Below are positions 11,099-23,077 of a stretch of DNA of 64,000 nucleotides, piece by piece. A program made the translations under genes and the position numbers. How positions within the stretch are numbered: the first letter of the stretch is position 1; every line of letters begins with the position of its first letter. This stretch comes from Neospora caninum Liverpool (lineage: Eukaryota > Apicomplexa > Conoidasida > Eucoccidiorida > Sarcocystidae): assembly GCF_000208865.1 (NCBI RefSeq), contig NC_018391.1, positions 620,001-684,000 on the forward strand, given 5' to 3'. A model generated the notes under the pieces. That model had not been told where the DNA came from, did no database searches, and was given only the letters and a program-made list of their open reading frames with translations.

Positions 11099-13426
11099 AT
11101 GTCGGCGCCTCCCCCCGCTAAACGGCTGGCCGCTTCTTCCCTTCCTGGGTTGTCGCCTTCAGCTTCGCGCCCAGATGCCTCTTCTCTCTCTGCCGGCTCA
11201 ACGTTTCCGTCTTCCTCTCCTCAACCTACAGCCTCTGTCTCCTTCTCTTCTCCGGGCGGCGTTCGCCCGTCCGTCCCCGTCGTTTCGTTTCACCAGCCTT
11301 CTCGGCCGGGGCCCGTCCTGCTGCCTACAGCGAGTTCCTCGCCCTCCGCCCCGTCTTCCGCTGCGCCTTCGCAAGCGCCGCGGTTCACAGTCTATGCGTC
11401 GACTCGCCAGAACAAGACTTGCCCCTACTGCGGTCCCGCTCGGAACGGAGCCCAGACCATTGTGTTTGACTCCAGCAGCGGCGACCAGCTGTGCCGCGAG
11501 TGCGGCCTGATCGTCGAGGAGAAGGTTTTGAGTGAAGAACAAGAGTGGCGAAATTTTTCCGCTGAAGCCGCCAGCAGCAGCCGAGGCGGCGCAGATCGGA
11601 ACCGCGTGGGCGACGCGCTCGACGCCTGGCTCGAAGACGGAGGCATTGGAACGACGATGCTCGTCGCCTCGAGTGGAGGGCCTCTCGCGGGGAAGGCCGC
11701 GTGGAGCGCCAAGAGACTTCAGCAGCTTCATGAGGCGGCCACGTCGGGTCTCGGCACCGGCGTCGGCAGCGGCGACCGGCAGCTGAAGGTGGCGTTCAAC
11801 TACATCCGGCTCATTGGAGAGGCGTTTGCTCTCAGAGACAATGTGCTCGAAAGGGCGAAAGAAATCACCAAGGATCTGATGGTAAGGCTCTCACACAGCG
11901 GGGCGGATCCCGCGCACAGCAGGCGCAAACACAGAGGAAAACCCTGGCTGCTCGGTTTTTTCGGCAAAGAACACGCACGTGGCTGTCGACGCATCTGGCT
12001 GCTCAACGAGAGAGGTTTCTGCGTGAAACAACACGATTTCCGGGCGGCTCGCAGGGCAGTCCCGCCGTTTTGGGCTCGCCAGATTCGTAGCGTTTGTCCC
12101 GGTCTCCGTTTTTGCCTTCCAGCAAGATGGCGCCCAGCTCCGCACTCGCAGCAACGCCACGACCATGCTTGCAATCATCTATTTAGCTTGTCGAGAAGCG
12201 GGGGTTACGCGAACAGTCAAGGAACTGGTCGTGTATGACCGGGCCATCTCGGAGAAGGAACTGGGAAAGGCCATCAACCGAATCAAGAAGCTGTTGCCGC
12301 AGCGAGGTGGAGTCAGCAGTGCGGAGTCCGCGACGCAGTTGCTGCCGCGCTACTGCTCACGGCTTCAACTCAGCATGCATGTGGCTGACGTGGCGGAACA
12401 TGTGGCGAAGAGGGCGACGCAGGTCATCATTTCTTCTCACAGGTACGCTCCCCGGTTTTGCATGTCTCGAAGGCGGGAGGGGAACAGCAGTCTGTGTGTC
12501 CGTGTGTGCGGGTTGCGTGTCCTCTCGCTCCTACAGAGACTGCCGTCGCTCTTCCACTCTCCCTGCATGGAGGCTGTAGACACCGCTCCCCGATGCCGGG
12601 AGCAGGACTGGCCTACTCTTGTGGAAACTGCGGGTGCGTGCCCGCGTGCCTTTCAGAAGCCTGTCCGTCGCAGGCGTGTCTGTGGGAACACTTTTCACGC
12701 AGTGGAGGAGTCTACCGCTCGCTCACTGCTTCTCTGTTTTCGCGCGGTCTCTCGCGTCTCGCCGTGTGTTTTCGTCCGTCTTCCGGTCCTCTCGCCTCCA
12801 CGCAGTCGCTTCCTGTCTGCTTACGTTTTTGTTGTGTGTTGGAGCGTGAGAAAGCGTAAGCAGTTGTTGGGGCCACGACGTGCAGATATAGACTTATTAT
12901 AGGTTCTTTCCTCGTCCCTTCTGAGCCGATTCGAGCTTCAGTTTGTCGAGACACACAGGCGCCCAGTGGAGGCACACTCTGGGGGACGCACCGCGGGTGA
13001 ACGGTCCTTTTTCGTGTGGCGACATCGGATTCTTGTTGGCGTGGCACCTGTTTTGTAACTGGATGAACGCGTTTTACGCCTGGTATGTATGGATGATACT
13101 CGACTCTTCTTTATAGTTTAACCGCTCGTTGGCTCCGCGGGTTCGGCTGCTTGTTCCGCAGACCTAACTCCGTTGCCGCAGCTGCGATATGGCTCGTGGT
13201 GAAACTTTTGAATGCAAGCACCAATCCGAATTTGCCAAAGGCGTCGGAGATCGCGAATGTCACCGGAGCTGGCGAGCACACGCTGCGGTCGATCTATAAA
13301 GACATGCTCGACGTCGCTGAGCACCTGCTGCCCCGGGAGTTCCAACCGACAGTCGAAGGCGGCCTTGAGGGTCTGCGAGCGAAATACTCATCGCGAAAAA
13401 GAAAGGCCGGGGACATTCCAGTCTAG
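11099..13426 (+). CDS. TFIIB: Transcription initiation factor TFIIB
   Basis: Three exons: 11099-11881, 12123-12442, 13162-13426, with GT..AG introns and matching phases (0, 2), giving 455 aa. TFIIB recruits RNA polymerase II to the TBP-promoter complex in the nucleus. After about 100 residues of Ser/Pro/Ala-rich sequence comes a zinc ribbon (CPYC at residues 108-111, CREC at 132-135). The B-reader/linker follows (EEQEWRNFS, then RVGD and GGIGTTM), then two cyclin folds: QLKVAFNYIRLIGEAFAL, and NATTMLAIIYLACREAGV, then SVAAAAIWLVVKLLNAS. The N-terminal extension makes it longer than the usual TFIIB of about 320 aa. The RVGD linker and single-domain C-terminus fit TFIIB better than BRF1, which carries a long C-terminal extension. 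The C-terminus is short and basic (SSRKRKAGD). Confidence 0.93.
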
Positions 13427-15778
13427 AAAAAAAGAGAGCCGCAGGAAGAAACAAGGGGTGCGAGAGGCCCGAGTTTGGCACTGCGGCGCGACGAGGCCGG
13501 CCCCAAGAAAAAGTGACGAACGGGAGAAGGCAGATTCGGGGAGAAAACGGCTCGATGAAGGGAGAGGCAACGTGAGGGACGAGTCCGCAAGGTCGGGGCC
13601 CCAGCAAAACGCTCCGTGAAAAGAATGATTCGAAGAGACAGGTGCGCGTCGACAACGGGGCCGGGAAGCAAAGATGGAAAGCAAAACGCGCAAGGCGAGG
13701 CGAGAAGGAGCAACCGGAGAGAACAGAGGAAACCAGGTTTCCTTGTCCGGGTCAGCGTGGTCCACAGCATGGCTCGGGGGTTGTTCACCTTGAAAGGGTT
13801 TGCCGAAAAAATGACGGGAGAAACTTAGGGCAGCACGATAGGGCTGCACCAGTGTCACGCCGACCAACCATAAACGAGAATCGAGGACGTTAGGGCATAT
13901 AGAAGCCTCAACAAAGTTATTGGATGCTGAGTTCTGTCGCCTGCACTGCGCCACAAAGCTGCCTGTCTGTTTTACGGCGGATGAACGGCCAAAAACTTCG
14001 TGAAGAAAGCATTGTGCTTTGGCCAGTGCTTCACAGGCAAAGAGCGTGTCTGCTGCTCTTGTTTTCGGATTGAGAAGTGGAAACCCGAGTCGGAAGTCCG
14101 TGGCTTACAGGACTGCAGAGATTGGGAGTGTGCGTAGACTAGAGCAAACGGAGCGCGTGACGAGATATCACAGCGACACACGGCATCGCTTTCGACAGGC
14201 CATGCCTTTTTTTCTTCATTTCTCATCCCACGTGCCGGGCTTTCTTGTTTCTCCCGGTCTCGCCGCCGTCAAATGCGTTTGACGCACCGTATACGCACCT
14301 GAGCGATTGGAGAGGATCTCACGCAAACGTAACGGACGAAGAACCTCTCTCTTGGCGTAGTGCTGGCTCACCTCGTTAGACTCAGACGCGGATAAAGTGA
14401 TCCGTGTCAACGACAAGTGTATACTGGAGATCTTCTCTAACTCGCGACGGCGATGCATGGACGCGCTGCGTTCTTTGCACCGCCCGGAGCGAACAAAACG
14501 CGTTCGCGTTCCGCTCTCAGTCGCCCGCTCTTGTTAACTAGGTCGATGCTGCTTAGCTAAATAAGGACCACGCATCCCATCCCTCTTGCTCACGTCCCTC
14601 TCTGCTTCTTCGTTCCAGGTGTAGTACGCTTTTCGCCATACGAGCAGTCTTCGGCCTTCGCAGCCGGCGCGGTCTGGGTGCCGGACAACGGCGTTCAGAA
14701 TCGCCGTAGGTACAGGTTGTGCAGGCGCCTGAAGTGCAGAACTGCATTGTTTTGGTTGAAGGGAGTGAGGAGGAAGAAGCAGGCGAAAGGACTGACAGGA
14801 CGCCTGACGAGACTCCTTATCAAAAGTGACTGCGTTTCTCCAGGACCACATTCTGAGCGCCGAAGCGGCGCTTCGTTCCGCTTTTTTTCCCACGAGAGGG
14901 GTCACAGACGTGGGGCGGCGATCCACCGAAAGCGACACGAGAAAAACGACTGAAAAGGATTCGCTTTTATCTCGGCAGGATGGCGGCAACGGCTGTCGCC
15001 GCAGGTCGCCGAACTACACACACGCCGACGGCGGCGGTGAGCCGCGCCCGGTTGCGCCGAAAGTTGGGTATGCGGGGGGCATTTTCACGCTCGAAAAAGA
15101 GCGAAAAAAACAGCCTATCATGGGAAAAGAGAAGAATCTCGTTATTCTGCATGGACTTAAGCAGGAGACGCTAACGACTTAGTCCCTCGACGAAAGTGTC
15201 TTCTCTATCGGACGGAGACACAGAGACAGGCCAGCAGCACACGCATCTGCGCGCGCTCGAAAGGGAGACTCTTTTACGTGGCGCGGACGAGCACAGCGCA
15301 GCAGAAAAAGACCAAGGGATTCCCTTTCCTTTCGACCTCCCTCTGTATCTCTCCCGGCTGTCGCGTTTCTTTCCATTTTCTTCTTCTCTTCCCCCCTGTC
15401 TCCGTATTCCGCCTACCTCCAGACCCCCGGACAGTCTTTTCTCCCACCCCTCGAGTTTTGTCGCTGCCCGTCAGCGTCGAGGCTCAGACTCCTTCGTTTC
15501 CCTCAACTCTCCTCTCAGCAGCCTTTCCCTTGTCTTTCCTCCGTCCACGCCTTTTTTCCCTTGCCTCTTTCCTTCGCGTTCACACCGCTTCTGCGGTTCC
15601 TCACCCGCCCGTGTCCTCCGTGCGCGTCTCTTCTTCCTCCGCTCCTCCCCTTCTCCCTGTCCGTCGCTCCGTCTCCCTGCCTTTTGTCTCTCCGTCTATG
15701 CGTGTCTCCCTGCGGCAAATACCCCTCGAGAGTCTTTTTCTCTCCTTGGCCTGCGTCCTCACGACTCGCGGAGAAACG
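13427..15778. other. Intergenic region and leader of the mTERF gene
   Basis: No family-level coding signal on either strand. The purine-rich start (13427-13700) is probably the TFIIB 3' UTR. From about 15340 the plus strand becomes strongly pyrimidine-rich (runs of CTCTTCTTCT, CCTCCC), as seen in leaders of other genes here. The mTERF frame is open upstream to an ATG at 15278, but that part has low-complexity Ser/Pro/Leu composition expected of a T/C-rich leader. Confidence 0.6.
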
Positions 15779-18700
15779 ATGGACGACGAAGACGCGGCGT
15801 GGGAGGTGAAAAAGCGCAGGCGAGACAAGGGGAAATGGCCGATGTGCAGAACGTGTAGCGCGCCGTCTCCGCCGTCTTCGTCCACGCGTAATTCTGCCCG
15901 AGGGTACACTCGGGCTGTACTCTGCCTCGATCCTCTCCACAGAACAGCGGGTCTTCGCCTCTACGCCGCTTCACCTGTCTCCAACCCCCTGTCTCCTCTC
16001 CTTCGTGGCCGGTCTGCTGGGCAGAACTCTTGTCGACGACATTTCACTTCTCGTCTTTCTTCTTGCTCGCCGAGTTCTGTATCTTCTCTGTCACATCCTT
16101 CGTCTGGGGCTCCACCTTCTCCCGAGTCTGTCCTTCCTCCCCTGCCCTCGTCTCTTTCCCCCGGTGCCTGCTTCGCCTCGCCTTCCACTTTTTCCTCGCC
16201 GCCTGCGCATGCGGCAGGGTCGGTTCCTTGCTCAGTCTCGCTCTCTTGTCTCGCTCCAACCTCTTCAGAAAGCGCCTCCCCTGCTTGTCGGCCGCCTCGC
16301 GCTTTGTCTGCATCTTCCGCGAACTTCTCGCCGCAGCTGTCTCCGCCTTCTCTCAGCCTTGCGCACTGCCGTGCCCGTTCCTGTTGTTCGCCCGCTCGTT
16401 CAGTCTCGTTGAAACGCAAGTCGAAGCCGCGTGCTTCCACGAAGGCGCGACAGGACCCGGGGGATTCCCAGTTCCCTTCCGAGTTCCGGAGCGTCTTCTC
16501 TTGCCGTGCCTTCCCGCTGGCTGTGCCGGTGTTCCTGTTTCTTCTGTTTTCTTCTCCTGCGTTTCCGCCTCTCCTCTGCGCCGAGGCGCTCCCGATCAAA
16601 TGGCTGGGACACGCACACCGCCCGCCCCGGCTTGGCCCCGGCGACCCCCCCGGTTTTCTCAGTCCCTCTACGCCTAGCTATTCCCGGCGTGCTGCTCTTT
16701 CTCACACTGTTGCTTCCGGCTCCTCAGTCTCTGGGCTCGATCCCCTGGTGTCAGTCTCGACTTTCCCGTCTGCGCCTTCGGCCGCCTCCTCTCTGTGTCG
16801 AACTTCGTCTCCGCTTCTGCCAGCTGCGTCTGCGGCGCCACCCTCGGAGTCGCCTGGTGTCTCCGGTCCACAGCCCTCTTCGTTGGGCCCCAAAATCCAG
16901 CTCGGCGCGCCCAAGTACCGGAAGCGGGCCGTGCGCGCTGGCCGCCAAAAGACTCCAAAGTTTCCATACTCGCCAAAAGACGGTCTTTTCTACGATCTCC
17001 CGCCTCCCCCGCAAGATGTGCCTCTTCCGCCGGGTGTGCGGAGCTCCGCGGCCCCAGAGGAGGCAGCCGCGGCTGCTGGGCAGCGCACGGGAGGCTGCGC
17101 AGAGACGCAGGGGTCGGAAGCGCGCGGGAGGAAGGCAGAGCCGTCCGAAGCTTCAGAGCAGAAATCCGAGAAATCGAAGGAGTATTTGCTGCGCGTCCCA
17201 CCTATTGATCAGAGAGCGCGGCGTACGCTGTGGATCCACAGGCACTTGGGAAGGCGAGACGGAACCCTGAGCCCAGTCGAGGACGAAATAACTGATCTCC
17301 TTCTCTCCCACAATGCTCCTGGAGAGACAACACTCGATCTCGCCTCGCCGTTACCCGCCTCCTCAGCGTCGTCTCCCGCGTCTCCGTCGACGGCGCCGCC
17401 CGCACTCGCCACGGCTGGGTCTTCTCCTTACCTCGCTCACCTCCAGAAGCTGGCGTTTGCACCCACCCTGGGTCTCACTGCGGCGGAGTTGACTCGCCTC
17501 ATGGCGATCGCTCCCGAGCTGCTGCTCCCACGGCGGCTGGCTGCATGCAGCGACGCCCTCAGCGTTCTCGTCGAGGAGAAAAAGTGGAAGCCCGAGGCGG
17601 TCAAACGTCTTCTGCTGCACGTCCCGCGGGCGCTGACGTCTGGCCGGGCGCATCTCTTGCGCTGGATGCGCGAGTACAGAGAACTGCTGTTTTCGGGAAC
17701 CGAGGAGTCGACCGCTGCGCAGGAGGGGAGACTCTCAGACGGCGAAAACGAACCCGACAGACAGCAGGAGGCAGCAGACCGTTTTCTGGAGGCGGTTGCC
17801 CTCAAATATCCGGCAGTCTTCAGTGTGAGGCGGCCAAAGACAAAGCTGTACCATTTTCTGAAAGTCCTCCGGCAGGTCCGCGCCACCCGCAGCGAATTCA
17901 AACCTGCAGGCTGGTCCATTCTTACAGCCTCGGAGCGCGCCAAGATCGTGCAGTTTCTCTCTTCTGCTGCTCCACCTGTGCCAGGCGACGCGCAAGGCGA
18001 CCGGACGCCAGCTGGGGAGGCTCCGCCGTGTGGGGTGTCTCCTTTTGCGGAAGAACACAGTCGCAGCGAGAAAGGCCCGGACGTTGCGGCGCTTGAGCTC
18101 GAGTGGTACCGAGGCCACTATGAGCGCCTCGAGGAGTTTGAGGGGGAGAAGCTGGTTGAGGCCTTGGCGGGCACGGGCGAGACGGAGGCAAAGAGCGACG
18201 GCGAGAGGAGGAGCGAAAGGGAGGAGATTTTGCTTCCTCTGCGCGAGGACGCCGCTAGGATGGAGGAGGCAATGAAACGCGAGGAAGCGAGTGTCAAGAA
18301 GATGTTCAAAGCGTATCCGCGTTTGTTCTCCTTCGGCATCGAAGGCAATGTCCGGTCGAAGCTTCTGTATCTGCAGAATTGCATGCACAAAGAAGTCGAG
18401 GAAGTCTTTCTCTTCCCGCAGTTCCTCTCCTACAGTCTCCGTCGCCGGATCATTCCTCGCCACATCGCCCTGGTCAATTCGTTTCTTTTGCGGGAGAAGG
18501 CGCGACGGAAAAGCGAGGACCCGCTCTACAGAGAAGGCAAAACCCTCGAGCAAGTCCGCCGAAGCGCACGGACGCGGAAGCGCTGGGATGATCGAATGCA
18601 GGGAAAAAAGAAACTGAAACTGCGTCTAGAACAGAGCAGAGGCTTGGCCGAAGCGGGAGAAGACGAAGGATCCGTGTATGATGAAGGGTACTGGGAAAAG

Positions 18701-18925
18701 AGAGACATGCTCGCCGACGAGATTGTGCCGATTGTCGATGAGATGAAAGGATGGAGAGGCCTAGAGCCCTACCAGCCCTTTGCAATGCCGCGGCTCCCCT
18801 CGCTCCGCGAAATGTACGCGACAAGTGACGACAAATTCATGGTACTCTTTGGCATTCCGTACTCGGAGTTTGTTAGCGCCAAAGTGGACGCTGAGAAGGT
18901 CAAAAATCCGCAGACACTCTTCTGA
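15779..18925 (+). CDS. mTERF-repeat protein, probable organellar nucleic-acid-binding factor
   Basis: A single open frame of 1,048 codons from the ATG at 15779 (AAACGATGG). The C-terminal half has mTERF-type helical repeats, for example PELLLPRRLAACSDALSVLV (about residue 580), KYPAVFSVRRPKTKLYHFL (about 675), YPRLFSFGIEGNVRSKLLYL (about 845), and the signature FPQFLSYSLRRRIIPRHIAL (about 878). mTERF proteins bind organellar DNA or RNA and act in transcription, rRNA maturation or intron splicing. Two acidic/Glu-Arg-rich insertions split the repeats. A strongly hydrophobic segment lies at residues 244-270 (AFPLAVPVFLFLLFSSPAF), followed by a basic Ser/Pro-rich stretch. This could be a signal sequence plus transit peptide for the apicoplast if the true start is later or spliced; otherwise it is an internal membrane segment. 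No intron is needed. Apicoplast versus mitochondrion cannot be decided here. Confidence 0.82.
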   Translation: MDDEDAAWEVKKRRRDKGKWPMCRTCSAPSPPSSSTRNSARGYTRAVLCLDPLHRTAGLRLYAASPVSNPLSPLLRGRSAGQNSCRRHFTSRLSSCSPSSVSSLSHPSSGAPPSPESVLPPLPSSLSPGACFASPSTFSSPPAHAAGSVPCSVSLSCLAPTSSESASPACRPPRALSASSANFSPQLSPPSLSLAHCRARSCCSPARSVSLKRKSKPRASTKARQDPGDSQFPSEFRSVFSCRAFPLAVPVFLFLLFSSPAFPPLLCAEALPIKWLGHAHRPPRLGPGDPPGFLSPSTPSYSRRAALSHTVASGSSVSGLDPLVSVSTFPSAPSAASSLCRTSSPLLPAASAAPPSESPGVSGPQPSSLGPKIQLGAPKYRKRAVRAGRQKTPKFPYSPKDGLFYDLPPPPQDVPLPPGVRSSAAPEEAAAAAGQRTGGCAETQGSEARGRKAEPSEASEQKSEKSKEYLLRVPPIDQRARRTLWIHRHLGRRDGTLSPVEDEITDLLLSHNAPGETTLDLASPLPASSASSPASPSTAPPALATAGSSPYLAHLQKLAFAPTLGLTAAELTRLMAIAPELLLPRRLAACSDALSVLVEEKKWKPEAVKRLLLHVPRALTSGRAHLLRWMREYRELLFSGTEESTAAQEGRLSDGENEPDRQQEAADRFLEAVALKYPAVFSVRRPKTKLYHFLKVLRQVRATRSEFKPAGWSILTASERAKIVQFLSSAAPPVPGDAQGDRTPAGEAPPCGVSPFAEEHSRSEKGPDVAALELEWYRGHYERLEEFEGEKLVEALAGTGETEAKSDGERRSEREEILLPLREDAARMEEAMKREEASVKKMFKAYPRLFSFGIEGNVRSKLLYLQNCMHKEVEEVFLFPQFLSYSLRRRIIPRHIALVNSFLLREKARRKSEDPLYREGKTLEQVRRSARTRKRWDDRMQGKKKLKLRLEQSRGLAEAGEDEGSVYDEGYWEKRDMLADEIVPIVDEMKGWRGLEPYQPFAMPRLPSLREMYATSDDKFMVLFGIPYSEFVSAKVDAEKVKNPQTLF

Positions 18926-20850
18926 ATACCTGCGGTGGAGACAAAGTGGAATGCGGCATGTCGCGCGATCGATGAACCGCCGGCGACAAGGCCAGGACGT
19001 AGCGGACGCCACGGAAGACTCCGGAGAGGGGAGCAGATGACGAAAGGAAATTGAAAAGACGAGACTTGTCTTCGTATCACTGGATACCCTTTTTCGTTCG
19101 ACAATAAGGCGGCCCAGCTGTAGCCGTATCCACATCTCCGTAGGCCTAAGCTTCGGTTTGCGTGCTTGTCTACACGCCATCATAGAAAGGTACCTCTCTG
19201 CACATCTACTTCTCGACTTTGCCTCTATGAATCGGTTTGTCAATGTGCACCGGCCAGTGCCGCCATCTAGAGGGAGAGTGCGTAGCTGCATTTAGCGAAA
19301 CTCGAAAAGGTTTGTGTTGTTGAGCTTCGCTCCAACGAGTGTATTACACAGCTCTTCAGCCGTCCAGAACGTGGTTTGAGTAGGAACGATGGGCTTATCC
19401 TCAGAACAGCTGGCCGCATACCCTGCCGAAACAGTGTGACCTGAGAGCGTCGCGGGAGGTCAGGGGCGATCCCGTGCCTCATGTACTTATCGCTCCGCGA
19501 CTGCTGAAGAGGAGAACAAGCGTAGTTGCCTTCTCTCGTCTACTGGCCCGAAAAAATGAGGGGGCGCAGCAAGTCATAGAAGGAGCAACACGAAGTGTGT
19601 AGGGAGAAGCCGAGACCGCACCGAGCGCAGCGTGTGAGTAGAGCTGGAAACGAACTCACTACGCAGTCTGGTTAACCGTCGCTGGGTATCTGACTTCGCG
19701 GCACAGCACTCTCGTTCGGTGACGGTAACTAGGTGCCGCGTTTTGATAAGATTCCTTTACAAGGCGCGTCATACAGAATTCACCTGGGAGCGTTCTGTGT
19801 AAATGAACGGCAGTCCTCATCGGAGCCGCGCGCAAAACGCACCGCACCTGACGCCGGAGATGACAGGCTGAGCCTTGGAACTGGTCTATTTACCCTCCAC
19901 GCATGAAGATCTCGTGTTATCAGCGACAGAGGCGGTCTCCGGACAGAGCAAGGGCTTTTTACAGAACATCGTGCCGTATACAACCAGATGGCGGACGAAC
20001 AAACCGGAAGCTGGCTGTTTTGCGTCCGCTCGATTTTCGCATATTAGGAGCTCTTTCCTGACGCTCAGGAATCAGTGCACGAAAACGTTTTCTTCGGTCG
20101 ACAAAGACGCGGAACCGAAAGCGCTTTGATTCCCAGTTGGAAGATCTCCGGACTTTTTCGCGGGACGAATCCCTGACATTTGGCCGCCTCTCAATACCCC
20201 CGATTTTGTCACGGAGAAATCAGTGTTTCTCGTTCTTGGCCGTCCTGCTACCAAGCAAGTAATGGGATCTGCGCTACTCAGGGTCTCAGATCTCTGTGTC
20301 CAGAACCGGTTTTGCTATTACGAATCTCCTTTCTCGAGTACCGTGTTGGATATGACTGGACCTCCGGCGATGCCACATATTTAGTGGGTAGTATGGTTAC
20401 ACTGCCGCTTATCAACGGCGTTCTAGAAATACTCGAATACACCGAACGGTTTCAACAGCTGGATAGGCACGAACGTTTCACTTGATGTGCTTGTTTCTCG
20501 TTTTTTGATGCTTGCTTTCCGGTTGACTCTGTGCTTTCGTCGTCCGGCTTCGACGGACACAACCGCGAGACGGCAAGAGGCGCCCGGCTCACCCCGAACT
20601 CTCTGCCTGCGCGCCTAGAACGTTGTTTGTGCCGCACGAAACGAGAAGTTGACGGAGACGAGAATTTCCAGAAAAGAAGGGTGGAACAGGGAAACGGTAG
20701 TTGAACCTTTAATACGCGGAAATGGTTCCTTGCGTTGAATTGCAAAGCAACGGCTGCCGGTGTTTGGTCGCGTTCCCCATAGGCCGGAGATCGTGATTTC
20801 CTGACTACATGCTCCCACGGACATAACTTTCCGAGCGGTCGCTTTCATCT
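18926..20850. other. Intergenic region between mTERF and HECT genes
   Basis: No convincing coding frame on either strand, and no RNA gene or long repeat recognised. It presumably contains the mTERF 3' UTR and the promoter of the downstream HECT gene. Confidence 0.55.
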
Positions 20851-22814
20851 CGTGGATCCTCTTGTGATCCCTTCAAGATTGTTCGTTTCTGCCTGCCGGT
20901 CCAACTTTCTGTGGAAAGGCTCTCGCGTTTTTTCGGCCCTCATCCGCTCCGCAAGCAGACACGCACACGAAGCCGGTTCACGTTCGCTGCCTCCGTCTCA
21001 AACCCTCTCGACCGCCGCTCTCTCCTTTCGCTTTTCTGCAGCCAAAAAAGAAAAATGCGTCTGATTAAGTGGCAGGAGCTTATCCAAAAAATACTGGAAA
21101 GGTCGTCCTCTGTTCGCCACCTTCTCGAATCCTGGAGAGAGAGAGAGCGCCAGGGGGGGCATGCATTTTTTTCTGTCGCCGCTTTTTGGGTCGCCGCTCT
21201 CCCGTGCGTTTGTTCGGCTCTCTCGCGTGTTTTTTTTCCCTCCTCCCTTTGTTGGCCCAGCTGCTCGAGAAGGAAGGAACAACGTGTCCTTTTGACTTGT
21301 GAACGAGGTCTGAACGAGATCGATCGCAGTTGAGGGCGGCGGGTAGCACTTATCCGGTCTCACCGAAAGTCGTGGAACCACACCGAGTCAACGAGTTCCT
21401 AGGGGACTGAGGCACGCGCGAAAAGGTCGCCGGAGAGAGAGAGAGTGAGAGAGAGAGAGACAATCCCCCTGTTCTGCCTGGGACTTCCATACGAGGACGT
21501 CCACCTTTCTGTCAGCGTTTGTGCTGTTCTGTGCCGTCTGTTTCGTAGCCATTTTCTCTCGAGTTCCCAGGCCGAACTCGCGACACACGATGCAAAGCGA
21601 GGACACGTTGTCGGGAGGGCGACCGGTTCTTGACAGGATGGAAGCATGAACAGTTGCACGCCGACCCCGGCTGCTTACCACGAGAGTCTGTGTCTTTTTC
21701 TTCTTTCCCGAGTTTTTCGGCTTCAACGTGTGCACTTCTTGGCGGCGCACCTGCACTGCGGCGTTTGCCGTCGCTGCAGACTGGGCCTGACTCCGCAGCG
21801 GGATTTGCGTGGCTGTCTCGCCACTTCCGTGTTGCCTGCTGGCCGCATTCCCAAACTCCGACGTTTTTCGCGCACACTTTTCCCGCGTCCTCGTCGTCAA
21901 CTCCTCTGCTCCATTCCCGCGGTGTCTCCGCGTCCTTTCCTCGTCGCGCCCGTCCCGCTTTCCCGTTTTTCTAGCTCCTCAATCGCCAAACGAAAACGTT
22001 TGACACGGCGGCTGCCGACCAGCCGAAAACGGCTGCATGGTCACGTCCCTTTCTTTCCCAGGCCGTCTGTCTCTCCCGATTCAAATATCTTTTGCAGTTG
22101 GGGCGTCGGCGTTCTTCGCCGCAGCCGCCTAGGCCTGACGCGAAAATTTTCAACACGTACTCAGGGGCAAAGAACCTCCTTTTCTGTATATGTGAACATC
22201 GGTCAGGGGCTTTCCGTTAAAATTTGCAGCGCCGGCGAAATCCCAGGCATCTGGTTCCCGGTCCCCCGTAAGTCACCCAGACCGCTGTTTTCGATCTGGA
22301 AGGAACAAGCGCTTCCTGACGTAACACACGCACTTCGGAACTGCGGGCTGCGTAATGGCGTGCACATTCCGGTGAAATTGCGATTTTCTTTCGACACCAA
22401 GCAACCGGCCTTCGCCCGGCCCCTTGTCGCTCCACTGCATCTCGCCGTCTGCGTGGCGCATGCTCGCGGTTCCCGTTTTCGCGTCCTGCCGTACAAGGCC
22501 TTCTATGCATTTCTGGCCTCGTTCAGCCACCCTGTGACTCTCGAGATTGTGACATCTCTTCGCGACGGTTTTGCGCGTCCTTTTTTGCGCCACCGTCCTT
22601 CTCTGCCTCGCTGCTGGGAGGCTCTTGGCCCGTCTGGGCTCTCTCTTTCCCACCTTCCTTTCCCCGGCCTTTTTCTCGCCGGCGGCGAACGGGAGACTGC
22701 CGGAGAACGGGGGAAAACACGTCGCCTCGTTCTTCCCCAGCCAGCGAGAAATTCCCCAGACACACAGGGGTCAATCCTTTTTGCATGCGTTTTCGCGAGA
22801 AAACAAAAGGTACC
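20851..22814 (+). promoter_or_regulatory. Long pyrimidine-rich 5' leader of the HECT ligase gene
   Basis: T/C-rich sequence with several upstream ATGs and a 429-codon upstream reading frame (21646-22935) that overlaps the HECT start in another frame. A (GA)n tract lies at 21431-21461. The transcript start is not identifiable from sequence. Confidence 0.4.
21431..21461. repeat. (GA)n microsatellite
   Basis: GAGAGAGAGAGTGAGAGAGA-type tract in the putative leader of the HECT gene. Confidence 0.9.
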
Positions 22815-23044
22815 ATGGACCAAATGCAGCGGTTCATTGTCATGGGCCGCGGCACCGGCCGAGCAGCCTCTGACGACAGCCGGTGGGCTGCGATGCTGGA
22901 GGCTCTCCAGCAGCCAAACCCGACGCAACACGTAAGACTGCATACAGTGATTCGCATTGCGATACCCACTCACGTGCATATATATATATATATATATATA
23001 CCATACCCACTCACGTGCATATATATATATATATATATACATAT

Positions 23045-23077
<33 letters not shown>

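Noticed and set aside
15278..15778. Upstream extension of the mTERF frame to an ATG at 15278
   Set aside because: The composition is that of a T/C-rich leader (Ser/Pro/Leu/Phe). The ATG at 15779 has better context and is followed by a charged, protein-like start.
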